A DNA stretch of 64,000 nucleotides from CAZDQL01 sp964507325. Its GTDB lineage: Bacteria > Planctomycetota > UBA1135 > GCA-002686595. Numbering within the stretch: position 1 is the first letter of the stretch; each line of letters opens with the position of its first letter. The notes under the pieces were generated by a model. The model was not told the origin of the DNA and did no database searches. It was given only the letters and a program-made list of their open reading frames with translations. Shown piece by piece: positions 18,798-27,745 of the stretch. The position numbers and the translations under genes are program-made. Where the stretch lies: positions 1 to 64,000 of the forward strand of contig CAZDQL010000001.1 in assembly GCA_964507325.1 (NCBI GenBank), given 5' to 3'.

Positions 18798-19592
18798 GTG
18801 CGATCCGCGGCCGAGAAGGACTGGGACCAACCCGCCGAGCAGGCCCTGCCACGGCTCGTCGACCTCTACGGCGGCGCGCTCTACGGCCTCGGCCGGCGCT
18901 TGTGCGGGTGCGGGACCGACGCGGAGGACATGGTGCAGGAGACCTTCCTGCGCGCCTTCCGCGATTGGCACCAGTTCGAAGGCCGCGCCGAGCCGAAGAG
19001 CTGGCTCTTCACGATCGCCGCCCGCGTCTGCCAGCGCCAGCAGCGGCGACGGGCGGGGGAGCCGCCGCAGGTCGCCTCCCTGGACGAGCCCTCCCCCTTC
19101 GAGGTGCCGACCCTGGGCACCCTGCCGCGCGACGTGGAGGCCGCCGAGCGAGAGCGCGTGCGACGGGACGCGCAGGAGAGCCTGGGAGCGTCGCTGGCGG
19201 CGCTGCCGGAGGAGTTCCGCCTGCCGCTGGTTCTCAAGGAGGTGATCGGCTTCTCCCTCGAGGAGGTCGCCGGCATCCTGGGCCTCAAGACCGCCACGGT
19301 GAAGACGCGCGTGCACCGCGGCCGGATGCGCCTGCGCCGGGCGATCGACGACGCGCTGCCCCAGCGCCAGGTGCCCCCCGCGTCCTACGACCGGCAGGTC
19401 TGCCTGGACCTGCTGCTCGCCAAGCAGAACGCCATCGACGGAGGGGGCGACTTCCCCAACGCCTCCGAGATCATCTGCGAGCGCTGCCGGATCGTCTTCG
19501 ACGAGCTGGACCTGGCCCACGACCTGTGCCTGGAGTTCGGGGAGGGGGAGCTCCCCGGCGATCTGCGTCGGCGGCTGTTGGCTCAGTTCTGA
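18798..19592 (+). CDS. ECF RNA polymerase sigma factor with Cys-containing tail
   Basis: 264 residues. Region 2 is at residues 20-85 (DAEDMVQETFLRAFRDW, SWLFTIAARVCQRQ). Region 4 is at 125-180 (LPLVLKEVIGFSLEEVAGIL, TATVKTRVHRGRMRLRRAI). Residues 195-264 form an extra C-terminal module with Cys202, Cys227 and Cys230 (IICERC), resembling a zinc-binding anti-sigma-like segment. Start GTG 18798 is the first plausible start. It is divergent from the sulfatase, suggesting local control, though this is inference. No separate anti-sigma gene follows. Confidence 0.8.
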   Translation: MRSAAEKDWDQPAEQALPRLVDLYGGALYGLGRRLCGCGTDAEDMVQETFLRAFRDWHQFEGRAEPKSWLFTIAARVCQRQQRRRAGEPPQVASLDEPSPFEVPTLGTLPRDVEAAERERVRRDAQESLGASLAALPEEFRLPLVLKEVIGFSLEEVAGILGLKTATVKTRVHRGRMRLRRAIDDALPQRQVPPASYDRQVCLDLLLAKQNAIDGGGDFPNASEIICERCRIVFDELDLAHDLCLEFGEGELPGDLRRRLLAQF

Positions 19593-19833
19593 GGACCCAC
19601 CGCGCCGAGTACCTCGTAGGTTAGCCCGCCTTCGAGTGGTAGTTCGCACTCGTCCTGATGCTAGCCGCGGTCCCCGCCGGTCTCCGGGGGCGCCTGACCT
19701 CGTCTCGGACCCCGTGATTCCCAGGGGACTGCTCAGGTTTCGATTGGAGACCAATCGAGGGACAGCTTCCCAGGAGCCCTGGTCGAAGGGATACTGTGAG
19801 CCGCACGCACCCCAAGAACGCAATCAGACAGCC

Positions 19834-20715
19834 ATGAACCTCAGGAAGACGATCACCCTGTTGGCCCTCTGCCTCGGCCTCTCCTCGACCGCTGCGGCCC
19901 TCAAAGGCGAGGAGAAGCCCGCCGAGTTCTTCGATCGAGGCCTCGCGGTGCTCTCCAAGGGTGACCTCGACGGCGCATTGAAGGACTTCATGCGGGCCGC
20001 GAAGGCCGACCCTGAGAATCAGGTCTACCGCAAGCACGTGGCCCTCTTGCACCGCGTGCGACAGGTGCGCGGGCGCCTCGATGCCACCGCCGAGAAGGTC
20101 CAGTGGGATCAGATCGCGCAGTCCCTGCGCGCCTTCTACGTGCAGTTCGAGGTCTACGGGGAAGCGCTGGCCCTCGACAAGCTGCGGCACGCCAAGCTCG
20201 GCACCGGCGCCACGGCTGTCGACCTGGCCGACAGCTACTTGGAGCTGAACGAGAACTCCGAGGCGGTGAAGGTGCTCTCCGTGCTCGAAGCACCGCGGGT
20301 CACGCCGCGCTCGCAGCTGCTCCTGGGTATCGGCTTGGCGCGCACCGGGGAGACGGAGCGGGCCAAGCGACTGGCCAGCAAGCATGGCCGTCCCAACGAC
20401 ATGGACTCCCGGTTGCTGTTCGATGCGGCTTGCCTGAACGCCCTGGTCGGTGACCCACAGGTCGCGGCGGGTCAGCTGATTTCCGTCTTCGAACGGACCC
20501 CCGCCGACCTGCTCCCGCGCCTGAAGGAATACTCCAAGCGTCGCGCGGACCTGGCGAGCCTGAGGGGCGAGAAGTTCGCGGGGGTCTGGAAGGTCGCCTC
20601 GAGGGTCAAGGCGGGCTGCGGGGGCTGCACCAGCGCGGGTAGCGGCTGCAGCAGTGGTGCGGGCGCCTGCGACATGGACAAGTCCGGAGGCGGCGACTGC
20701 GCCGAGGACAAGTAG
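19834..20715 (+). CDS. Secreted TPR protein with cysteine-rich C-terminus
   Basis: 293 residues. The signal peptide (TITLLALCLGLSSTAAA) is followed by TPR-type helices (FDRGLAVLSKGDLDGALKDFM...). At the C-terminus, six cysteines fall within about 25 residues (AGCGGCTSAG, SGCSSG, GACDMD, GDCAED). The tail could bind metal or be disulfide-linked. The gene precedes the polyferredoxin gene by 31 bases on the same strand, so they are probably co-transcribed. The pairing suggests a periplasmic scaffold or metal carrier for that redox protein. I know no named family with this layout. Confidence 0.6.
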   Translation: MNLRKTITLLALCLGLSSTAAALKGEEKPAEFFDRGLAVLSKGDLDGALKDFMRAAKADPENQVYRKHVALLHRVRQVRGRLDATAEKVQWDQIAQSLRAFYVQFEVYGEALALDKLRHAKLGTGATAVDLADSYLELNENSEAVKVLSVLEAPRVTPRSQLLLGIGLARTGETERAKRLASKHGRPNDMDSRLLFDAACLNALVGDPQVAAGQLISVFERTPADLLPRLKEYSKRRADLASLRGEKFAGVWKVASRVKAGCGGCTSAGSGCSSGAGACDMDKSGGGDCAEDK

Positions 20716-20746
20716 GACGTCCAGCCCGTCCAGGCGCTGAACCTCC

Positions 20747-21946
20747 ATGAAGACCAAGGCTCGCCCGAGGAGGGCCACTCGCCGCGTGGTCCAGGCGGCC
20801 TTCCTGGCCCTGACCGTCTACGCCGTCTTCGCCGTCGGGGCCAACGCAGAGCTGTGGTGCCCCTTCGGCGGGATCGAGGCGATCTACGAGTACGTCCAGA
20901 ACGGCAGCATGCTCTGCTCCCTGGGGGTGAGCAACTTCTACATCCTGGGAGCGCTGCTGGTGATGGCCCTCGTGATGCGGCGGGCCTTCTGCGGGTACAT
21001 GTGCCCCATCGGCACGGTCTCCGAGCTCTTGAGCAGCGGAGCGGGGCGCCTGGGGATCAAGCCGAGGGCGGTTCGACCCGGGGTCGACCGCGGGCTCTCC
21101 CTGCTGAAGTACCCGGTCCTGGCTGTCATCCTCTACTTCAGCTGGACCACCGCCGAGCTGGTCTTTCGGGGCTACGACCCCTGCTACGTCCTGATCAGTC
21201 GCCACGGCAAGGACATCACCCTCTGGGCCTACGTCATCAGCGGGGCGATCGTGCTCGCTTCCCTCGTGGTCGTGGTTCCCTTCTGCCGGTGGCTCTGCCC
21301 TCTGGCGGCGGTGTTGAATCCCTTCTCGCGCCTCGGCTGGACGCGCATCAAGCGACACGAGAAGGCGTGCACCGACTGCAAGCTCTGCAACCGCGCTTGC
21401 CTCATGGCCATTCCGGTGGCCGAGGTGTCGCAGGTCAAGCATGCCCGCTGCTACGCCTGCTACGACTGCATCGAGGCCTGTCCACCCAACGCCAAGGGCT
21501 CCCTCACCCTCGAGTCACCCAGGGCGGGTTCGCGCCCCTGGTCCCAGGTGCAGGTGATCGGGGTGATGCTGCTCCTGGTGGCCATGGCGGTCGGCAGCTC
21601 CTTCGCCTGGCCGCTGCCTTCCTTCGTGCGCGAGCGCGAGGCGGCTGTCGTCAACACCGAGCAGGTGGAGCTCGGGATCCTGAACATGACCTGTCGAGGC
21701 AAGACGAGCACGCTGTGGTCGCTCCTCGAGCGCGAGGACGAGTTCGCCATCGACGGCTACCTGAAGCTGGAAGCGTGGCCGGGTCCCGGCTTCGCGCGGG
21801 CGCGCGTCACCTTCGATGCCGACTCGACCGATGGGACGCGCGTGAAGGAGGCGATCACCTCGCCTTTCTTCGACGCCGGCCTGAGCTCCTGGGAGATTCC
21901 GATCTTCGAGATCGAGGGCTACGACCCGTACGGCCTGGGGGAGTGA
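20747..21946 (+). CDS. NapH/CcoG-like polyferredoxin membrane protein with HMA-like C-terminus
   Basis: 399 residues. Several membrane helices carry CxxxCP motifs (Cys82/86 in FCGYMCPIG, Cys180/184 in FCRWLCPLA). Two [4Fe-4S] ferredoxin motifs follow, at 208-218 (CTDCKLCNRAC) and 235-245 (CYACYDCIEAC). After a further helix (~265-290), residues 305-380 look like an HMA heavy-metal-associated fold with a single cysteine (Cys316, in LNMTCRGKTSTL) instead of CxxC. NapH-type proteins carry electrons from quinol to periplasmic acceptors. The metal-binding tail plus the Cys-rich TPR partner point to metal reduction, insertion or maturation, as inference. Confidence 0.75.
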   Translation: MKTKARPRRATRRVVQAAFLALTVYAVFAVGANAELWCPFGGIEAIYEYVQNGSMLCSLGVSNFYILGALLVMALVMRRAFCGYMCPIGTVSELLSSGAGRLGIKPRAVRPGVDRGLSLLKYPVLAVILYFSWTTAELVFRGYDPCYVLISRHGKDITLWAYVISGAIVLASLVVVVPFCRWLCPLAAVLNPFSRLGWTRIKRHEKACTDCKLCNRACLMAIPVAEVSQVKHARCYACYDCIEACPPNAKGSLTLESPRAGSRPWSQVQVIGVMLLLVAMAVGSSFAWPLPSFVREREAAVVNTEQVELGILNMTCRGKTSTLWSLLEREDEFAIDGYLKLEAWPGPGFARARVTFDADSTDGTRVKEAITSPFFDAGLSSWEIPIFEIEGYDPYGLGE

Positions 21947-21968
21947 CCTCGGCGCTGGTCGCCGCCCC

Positions 21969-22553
21969 TCAAGCGCCACTGCGCCAGGGGGGGCGCTCCG
22001 GAGGCTCGAAGTGTTCGAAGCGGTCGAGCAGGGCTTGGGGGTCCTCGTCGACGAGCAGCATCGAGCGGTGCGCTGGGGCGATGAAGCCCTCGGCGGAGGC
22101 GCGGTCGAGGTGGTCGAGCAGGCCGTCGAAGTAGCCCCCGACGTTGAGCAGGCCGACCGGCTTGTCGTGGATGCCGAGCTGCAACCAGGAGAGCGCTTCG
22201 AAGAGCTCGTCGTGGGACCCAAAACCGCCGGGCAGGGTGATCAGTCCGTCGCACAGGGAGAGCATCTGCGACTTGCGCTGGTGCAGCGTCTCCACCCGGT
22301 GGAGCTCGGTCAGGTTCCGGTGCGCCGCCTCCAGATGCACCAGCCCGTAGGGGATGACGCCGATCACCTCTCCGCCCGCCCCGAGCACCGCGTCGGCGAG
22401 CGTTCCCATCAAACCGCGGTTCGAGCCGCCGTAGACCAACCCCATCCCGCGCTCGACCAGGATGGTGCCCAGGGCCGACGCCGTTCGGCGGTACTCCTCG
22501 CGCACCCCCGGGCTCGATCCGCAGTACACACAGATACGTCCGAGACGGGCCAT
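21969..22553 (-). CDS. LOG family protein (cytokinin riboside monophosphate phosphoribohydrolase-like)
   Basis: 194 residues. CVYCGSSPG and GLVYGGSNRGLMG (41-50) lead to LPGGFGSHDELFEAL (108-120), the PGGxGTxxE motif that binds and cleaves nucleoside 5'-monophosphates. Members hydrolyse AMP or cytokinin nucleotides to base and ribose phosphate. The start is taken at MARLGRICVY. The gene begins two bases from the acyl-CoA synthetase stop and is the last of a three-gene minus operon. Its metabolic link to that operon is unclear. Confidence 0.85.
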   Translation of the reverse strand: MARLGRICVYCGSSPGVREEYRRTASALGTILVERGMGLVYGGSNRGLMGTLADAVLGAGGEVIGVIPYGLVHLEAAHRNLTELHRVETLHQRKSQMLSLCDGLITLPGGFGSHDELFEALSWLQLGIHDKPVGLLNVGGYFDGLLDHLDRASAEGFIAPAHRSMLLVDEDPQALLDRFEHFEPPERPPWRSGA

Positions 22554-22554
22554 C

Positions 22555-24240
22555 TCACTCCCCTTGATCTCGCTGCGCCTGCTCGCGGAGCTCGTGGCGC
22601 AGGATCTTCTGGACCGCGCTCCTGGGCAGTGCGTCGACGAACTCCACGTCGCGCGGCACCTTGAAGGCCGCCAACCGCGCGCGACACCAGGCGCGCACGT
22701 CGTCCGCGGCGAGCTGCGCCCCCTCCTCGAGCACCACGTAGGAACACACCGTTTCACCGCGCTCTGGATCGGGGACCCCGATCGTGGCCGCTTCCGCAAT
22801 CGACTCGTGGGCCAGCAGCACCTCGTCCACCTCGTCCGGGTAGACCTTGAAGCCCGAGCAGTTGATCATGTCCTTCTTGCGGCCGACGATGCGGAAGTAG
22901 CCCTCCTCGCTCATCGTCGCCAGATCGCCGGAGGCGAACCAGCCCTCGCGCAGGACCGCGGCGGTCTCCTGCGGACGGTTCCAGTAGCCCGCCATCACCT
23001 GGGGACCGCGCAGGTAGAGCTCCCCCGCCTCCCCCGGTGGCAGTTGGCGTGTGGGATCGTCGGTGTCCATCACCTTGGCGTCCGTCGAGCTGAGGGGCAG
23101 CCCGATCGAGCCCGGCCTGCGCTCGCCGCGCAGGGGGCCACAGTGGGTGACCGGCGAGGTCTCGCTCAGGCCGAAGCCCTCCACGATCGTCGCTCCGGTC
23201 AGCTCCTCGAAGCGCCGTTTGACCTTCCCCGGCAGGGGGGCCGAGCCGGAGACGCACACCTTGACGCTGGAGAGGGATCCACTCCCCGCCCGCGGGTGGC
23301 CGTTCAGGGTGGCGTACATGGCGGGGACCCCCGGGAAGAGGGTCACGCGGTGGCGCTCGATGGTGCCCAAGAGGGCATCGCCGTCGCGGGGGTCGGGGAC
23401 CAGTACGACCGTCATCCCCTTCGACAGGGCCCAGTTCATCGCCACCGTCATGCCGAAGACGTGGAAGAGGGGCAGGCAGGCGAGCATCACCTCGCTCCCC
23501 TCTTCCACCTCGTGGAACCAGGCGTCGATCTGCTGGACGTTGGCGGAGAGGTTGCGGTGGGTCAGGATCGCGCCCTTGGAGCGGCCGGTGGTGCCTCCCG
23601 TGTACTGCAGGGCGGCGGTGCGCTGGAAGTCCAGCTCGGACGCGGGGCGCGCCGGGGTCCGGCGTACGAGCGTGCGAAAGCGGTGCACTCCCTCTCCCTC
23701 GCTGACGCGCGCCCACAGGGGCGGGTCCCGCCGCGCCAGCATCACGGGAGCCAGGCGGTTGAGGGGGAAGCGCAGGTACTCGGGGATCGACGCCACCACG
23801 TACTCGCGCACTGGGAGCGAGCCGCGGATTCCCTGCAGCACGCGCTCGAAGAGGTAGTCGGCCGTGACCGCCAGCTCGCAGCCCGCGTCCCCCCACTGGT
23901 GCTCGATCTCCCGCGCCGTGTACATGGGGTTGGTCAGCACCACCTCGGCCCCGGCCTTCAGGGCCGCGAAGTAGGCGATCACAGTCTGGGGGACGTTCGG
24001 TAGGTGCACCGCGACCCGCGTCCCCTCCACCACCCCCAAGCGCGCGAAGGCGGTCGCCAGGCGCCCGACGTCGCGCGCCAGCTGGCGGTAGGGGAGGCGC
24101 GCGCTCTGGAAGATTAGCGCCACGCGGTCGGGGTAGGCGGCGGCCGCCCGCTCCAGCATGGCCGGAACGGTCACCTCCTGGACCTCGATCTGAGCCGGAA
24201 CCCCGGGATCGTAGTGCTCGAGCCAGGGGCTGTCGGTCAT
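22555..24240 (-). CDS. Long-chain acyl-CoA synthetase (AMP-dependent ligase)
   Basis: 561 residues. The AMP-binding P-loop is YTGGTTGRSKG (213-223). Core motifs follow: VEGFGLSETSPVT, GEAGELYLRGPQVMAGYW and GYFRIVGRKKDMI. The C-terminal catalytic lysine is in AVQKILRHELR. The N-terminal and core lengths fit the FadD long-chain fatty acyl-CoA synthetase group. The reaction is fatty acid + ATP + CoA to acyl-CoA, AMP and PPi. The ATG is coupled to the upstream PepSY gene by TGATG. Chain-length preference is not visible from sequence. Confidence 0.9.
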   Translation of the reverse strand: MTDSPWLEHYDPGVPAQIEVQEVTVPAMLERAAAAYPDRVALIFQSARLPYRQLARDVGRLATAFARLGVVEGTRVAVHLPNVPQTVIAYFAALKAGAEVVLTNPMYTAREIEHQWGDAGCELAVTADYLFERVLQGIRGSLPVREYVVASIPEYLRFPLNRLAPVMLARRDPPLWARVSEGEGVHRFRTLVRRTPARPASELDFQRTAALQYTGGTTGRSKGAILTHRNLSANVQQIDAWFHEVEEGSEVMLACLPLFHVFGMTVAMNWALSKGMTVVLVPDPRDGDALLGTIERHRVTLFPGVPAMYATLNGHPRAGSGSLSSVKVCVSGSAPLPGKVKRRFEELTGATIVEGFGLSETSPVTHCGPLRGERRPGSIGLPLSSTDAKVMDTDDPTRQLPPGEAGELYLRGPQVMAGYWNRPQETAAVLREGWFASGDLATMSEEGYFRIVGRKKDMINCSGFKVYPDEVDEVLLAHESIAEAATIGVPDPERGETVCSYVVLEEGAQLAADDVRAWCRARLAAFKVPRDVEFVDALPRSAVQKILRHELREQAQRDQGE

Positions 24241-24755
24241 CAGGTGGCTGCCTTCCTGCGTCGGCGCCTGACGGAGTGGGGCAGGATCCACAGGTAGGCG
24301 CCCGTGGCCAGGATCCCACACAGGATGATCGCCGTGGGGAGCCAGATCCAGGACTTGGCCTGGTCGTGGAACCAGGAGCCGTCGTGCAGGTCCTCGATCA
24401 GATCGGAGCGCCGGTAGGTCGAGCTCAAGACCTCCCCCGATCCCAGATCGATCTGCACTTCCCAGCGGTTCTTGGCGCGCACCTTGACCACCCCCTTGTC
24501 GGGGCGCACGTCGAGGCGATCGACGTCCTCCCAGGAGGCGATCTCCGCCTCCGCCGCCCCCTGCGCCGCGGCGAGGAGCTCCTCCCAGGTGAGCTCCAGC
24601 TCGTAGGGGGTTCCCGCCTGCGTCGGGGGCTGCACCCAGGCCCAGTCCTTCTTGAGCTGCAGGAACACCCCGGTGAGGAAGATGACCATCACCGGCAGGA
24701 AGGTGATCAACGCGCCCCAGCGGTGGAGCTTGCGAATCAGCTTGGCTGCGATCAT
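24240..24755 (-). CDS. PepSY-associated membrane protein
   Basis: 171 residues. The N-terminal RKLHRWGALITFLPVMVIFLTGVFLQL is the first helix of PepSY_TM proteins, with the conserved RxLHRW. A periplasmic PepSY-like segment (LDVRPDKGVVKVRAKNRWEVQIDLGSG) follows. A second helix begins HDQAKSWIWLPTAIILCGILATG, with a conserved His/Trp. Such proteins bind haem or act in ferric/siderophore reduction. Only two helices are present, so this is a short form. It is the first gene of the operon with acyl-CoA synthetase and LOG protein. Confidence 0.7.
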   Translation of the reverse strand: MIAAKLIRKLHRWGALITFLPVMVIFLTGVFLQLKKDWAWVQPPTQAGTPYELELTWEELLAAAQGAAEAEIASWEDVDRLDVRPDKGVVKVRAKNRWEVQIDLGSGEVLSSTYRRSDLIEDLHDGSWFHDQAKSWIWLPTAIILCGILATGAYLWILPHSVRRRRRKAAT

Positions 24756-24929
24756 TCGGGAGCGTTTCGGGAGTGCGTGGGGTGGGGGAAGGGGGCTGGC
24801 GGGCGGCTCCGGGGGGTCGAGCCGGTGGGTGATACCCGGAGAGGGCCCTTTTTCGGCCAGCTCGCGGCGGGCCTTTGGTAAAGAGGCTCCCCAGAACGTA
24901 GCCGGACGAGAGCCCGGTGGCCCACTCCG

Positions 24930-25814
24930 ATGAGGTCGATTTCGATGCAGTTCACCCACACTTTTCTCGTCGCAGCCCTGCTCGGTGGAGTTGCCCTCGC
25001 GGCACCGGTCTCGCTTCAGGACCGCGGTACAGACTCCGCCAGGAGCGACACCGCTCGCCAGGATGCTGCGCGGGAGGCGAAGAAGAAGCAGGATGCCAAG
25101 CGCGCCGAGGAAGTGCGCAAGGCGAAGAAAGAGGCGGCCGAGCGCGCCCAGGACGCGCGCGCCAAGAAGAAGGAAGAGGCGGCCAAGCGCGCCGAGAAGG
25201 CCCGCGAGGGCGCGGGCAAGGCGGTCCGGATCGGAGGCGATCGCGTCTCCAAGCAGCGCACCGCCGATCAGAAGGCCGCCGGCACCGGCCAGAGCGACGC
25301 CGAACGCGCCGAGAAGGCTCGCGCCCAGGACGGCCGCATCAGGGAAGCCCGCGAGGCCGACAGCGCCAAGCGGGAGGCCGAACGCGCCGAGAAGGCCCGT
25401 GCTCAGGACGGCCGCATCAGGGAAGCCCGCGAGGCCGACAGCGCCAAGCGGGAGGCTGAACGCGCCGAGAAGGCCCGCGCGCAGGACGGTCGCGTCCGGG
25501 AAGCCCGGGACGCCGACAGCGCCAAGCGGGAGGCCGAGCGCGCCGCGAAGGCCCGCGCCACGGCTGCCGAGCGGGGGCGCCTCGTCAGCGAGGTCACGCG
25601 CCGCGTGCGAGCCCACCGGGTGCGCCTGGCGGAGATGAAGCGGCTCGAGGACATCTTCGCGGCCCGCGGCGAACGCCAGAAGGTCGAGCGCGTGCAGGCC
25701 CTGCGCGAGAAGGAGAACGCGAACTTCGCGGCCATCATGAAGCGCTACGAGAAGGTGCTCGGTCCGGAGACCTTCGCCAACCTGACCCGCCGGTTGCGGG
25801 TGGAGGAGAAGTGA
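24930..25814 (+). CDS. Secreted coiled-coil protein with tandem 26-residue repeats
   Basis: 294 residues. A signal peptide (FLVAALLGGVALAAP) precedes an almost entirely Ala/Arg/Lys/Glu helix. Residues 124-201 are three near-perfect copies of a 26-residue unit (AERAEKARAQDGRIREAREA... to DSAKRE). The C-terminal 60 residues are more varied. It is probably a long periplasmic rod. M24930 or M24945 may start it. It is followed without a gap by a small lipoprotein gene that shares its last bases. No enzymatic motif is present. Confidence 0.6.
   Translation: MRSISMQFTHTFLVAALLGGVALAAPVSLQDRGTDSARSDTARQDAAREAKKKQDAKRAEEVRKAKKEAAERAQDARAKKKEEAAKRAEKAREGAGKAVRIGGDRVSKQRTADQKAAGTGQSDAERAEKARAQDGRIREAREADSAKREAERAEKARAQDGRIREAREADSAKREAERAEKARAQDGRVREARDADSAKREAERAAKARATAAERGRLVSEVTRRVRAHRVRLAEMKRLEDIFAARGERQKVERVQALREKENANFAAIMKRYEKVLGPETFANLTRRLRVEEK
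25299..25532 (+). repeat. Three tandem 78-bp repeats inside the coiled-coil gene
   Basis: Units lie at 25299-25376, 25377-25454 and 25455-25532, each encoding 26 residues in frame. Units one and two encode identical residues with few silent changes; unit three has two substitutions (I to V, E to D). The array is therefore likely to change copy number by slippage. Confidence 0.85.
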
Positions 25815-25816
25815 CG

Positions 25817-26056
25817 ATGCGACTCACCACACCCCTCATCGCGAGCGCGCTCCTGGCCCTCTGCTGCGCCTGCACCTGCGAGTGCAGCGAGGAGGAGAGC
25901 TCCGCCACCGAGACCCCCGTGACCCTGCCCAGCGAGGCGGAGGTCGACGAGATCGCCAGCGAAGCCACGGACGCCGCCGACGCGGTGTCCGAGGAGAACG
26001 CCGACGATCTGCTCGGCGAGCTCGAGAGCGAGGTCTCCGCGGAGAGCGACCAGTAG
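25817..26056 (+). CDS. Small cysteine-rich lipoprotein
   Basis: 79 residues from ATG 25817 (or 81 from the GTG at 25811, which overlaps the preceding TGA as GTGA). MRLTTPLIASALLALCCACTCECSEEE has a lipoprotein leader followed by a cluster of cysteines. The mature part is acidic (Glu/Asp/Ser/Ala) and lacks other motifs. Coupling with the coiled-coil gene suggests a common envelope role. It may be a metal-binding or purely structural lipoprotein. Confidence 0.5.
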   Translation: MRLTTPLIASALLALCCACTCECSEEESSATETPVTLPSEAEVDEIASEATDAADAVSEENADDLLGELESEVSAESDQ

Positions 26057-26087
26057 CCCCGCGCCCGAAACCCCGCCTGAAGGGCCC

Positions 26088-27098
26088 CTACTTGGCCGGC
26101 ACGTGCGCCAGGTAGACCCGGAAGGCCCCCGCGACTTCGTCGGGGGTCTTCGGGTCGAGGTGGATCCACACCCGGTAGCGCAGGACCAGCTCCTCCCCGG
26201 AGGCCAAGACGTGGTTCCCGGCCCCCGGCCGTAGGTTCTCGGTGTCGTGGACCCCGAAGGGGTTGGCGGCCAGCAGGCCCTCGTCGCTCACCTGCCACCA
26301 GGTCGGGTGGCGGAAGTTGGTGGGGTGCTCGAAGAGCGCGATTCCGACCTCACTCCCCTGCACCTCACCCTGGCGGTGCATCCAGGCCGCGCGCCCCTGG
26401 GGGGTGGCGGTGTCCACCTGCTCCTCCTGCTCCGCAGCGCTCGAGTCGTCCCCGACTCCGTCCTCCCCGCCGGCCTCTTGCGAGGTGTCGCGCGCAGCGC
26501 GCAGGTCGGGGTGCAAGAGCAGGGCCAGGGTGCCCGCGCCGGTGTCGCCGAAGCGCACCTCCTCCGCCAAGGGGGTGAAGGTCAGCTCGAGGTCGATCCA
26601 GCGCTCCCGCTCCTCGCCGCCGAAGAGCATGCGACGCCGCTCGGCCAAGAGCGGGGTACCGTCGCTCCCGCGCCACTCGAAGTCGTAGGTGACGCGCAGG
26701 GTCTTGCCGCGGTGCAGGATCTCCTCCAGGCGTCCGGGGTGGACGATGACCCCCGCCCCTTCGGCGTCGACGTTCCAGAAGTCGACTCCGTCGACGTCTC
26801 CGTGCGCCAGCCACAGCGCCCGCGGGGCGGGTTCGCCCTCCTGCGGCGGGCCCTGGACCGGGGACACCGGGATGCCGCCCGGAGCGAAGAGGGGGAAGAG
26901 GCCGGGGATCGAACCCTCCTCGTGGCGCAGCTCGGTGAAGAGCTCGTCACCCCAGCGCAGGGCCAGCTTGTGCTCCGACTTCTGGGCCCACAGGGTCTTG
27001 CGCGTCGGGGAAGAGACCGCGTCCACGTGCCTGGGAGCCGCGCAGGCCACGAGACCGGTGAGCAGCACGAGGGCTGCAGTGCAGTGGGCGCATCGCAT
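26088..27098 (-). CDS. DUF6807 (PmoA-named) lipoprotein
   Basis: 336 residues. Lipoprotein signal with Cys19 (LTGLVAC). The body matches the DUF6807 family once named methane oxygenase PmoA: WLAHGDVDGVDFWN, KTLRVTYDFEWRG, RWIDLELTFTPL, and at the end GIALFEHPTNFRHPTWWQVSDEGLLAANPFG. The family name is historical and no methane oxygenase activity is implied. These proteins are common in Planctomycetota and Bacteroidota beside carbohydrate genes. An acidic Glu/Gln-rich insertion near residues 210-235 is unusual. Function unknown. Confidence 0.75.
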   Translation of the reverse strand: MRCAHCTAALVLLTGLVACAAPRHVDAVSSPTRKTLWAQKSEHKLALRWGDELFTELRHEEGSIPGLFPLFAPGGIPVSPVQGPPQEGEPAPRALWLAHGDVDGVDFWNVDAEGAGVIVHPGRLEEILHRGKTLRVTYDFEWRGSDGTPLLAERRRMLFGGEERERWIDLELTFTPLAEEVRFGDTGAGTLALLLHPDLRAARDTSQEAGGEDGVGDDSSAAEQEEQVDTATPQGRAAWMHRQGEVQGSEVGIALFEHPTNFRHPTWWQVSDEGLLAANPFGVHDTENLRPGAGNHVLASGEELVLRYRVWIHLDPKTPDEVAGAFRVYLAHVPAK

Positions 27099-27126
27099 GG
27101 GGCGATCCTGTGCCGGGGCCGTGAGC

Positions 27127-27654
27127 TCAGCCGTTCTCCGCCAAATAGCGCACGATGTCGAAGGTCGAGAGGATGCCGAGGACGTTGTCCTCCTCGGTGA
27201 CCAGCACGCGGTGGATGCTCTCCTTGGCCATGATCTCGCACACGACCTTCAGGCTCGAGTCGGGATCCACCGAGATGACCCGCGGGGTCATCCAATCCTC
27301 GACGCGCTGCTCCCCGGCCACTTCGCCGCTGTAGTCGTCCTTGGCGAAGATCTCCTCGTCGCCGAAGCGCATGTCGTCCAGCTCCTCCTCGAGCGGATTG
27401 GCCAGGTAGTACTCGTGGCGATCCGATGCCAGCCGGCCGGCCTGGATGTGATCACCCCTTGCGATGTCGGCCACGGAGAGCACGCCGATGGCCCGGCCCA
27501 CCGCGTCGACCACGGGCGCTCCGGTGATGTGGTACTCCTCGAGGGTACGGATCGCCTCGGAAATGGGAGCGTCGGCGGGCAACGTGACCACGTCCGTCTG
27601 CATGACGTCGCGCGCCTTGACCGATCGGAGGCTGATACCTGCTACATCGTCCAT
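27127..27654 (-). CDS. Two-CBS-domain protein
   Basis: 175 residues. CBS 1 runs from ARDVMQTDVVTLPADAPISEAIRTLEEYHITGAPVVD to IGVLSVADIA, and CBS 2 from VEDWMTPRVISVDPDSSLKVV to GILSTFDIVRYL. An ~45-residue acidic linker lies between them. Tandem CBS pairs bind adenosine nucleotides and regulate partners. No partner domain is fused, so it acts in trans in the cytoplasm. No associated target is evident. Confidence 0.85.
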   Translation of the reverse strand: MDDVAGISLRSVKARDVMQTDVVTLPADAPISEAIRTLEEYHITGAPVVDAVGRAIGVLSVADIARGDHIQAGRLASDRHEYYLANPLEEELDDMRFGDEEIFAKDDYSGEVAGEQRVEDWMTPRVISVDPDSSLKVVCEIMAKESIHRVLVTEEDNVLGILSTFDIVRYLAENG

Positions 27655-27745
27655 TGGAGGTCTCTGCTCGAGCTTTGGGGATGCACTCCACCATCCTCGG
27701 CGGAGGTGGGCGAACTCTCAATCCCCCCCCTCCGAAACGTGTTTC

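Noticed and set aside
25299..25532. CRISPR array
   Set aside because: The 78-bp units are contiguous without spacers and encode an in-frame protein repeat.
26088..27098. Methane monooxygenase subunit
   Set aside because: The PmoA label of this family is historical; the protein is a lipoprotein without membrane copper sites of particulate methane monooxygenase.
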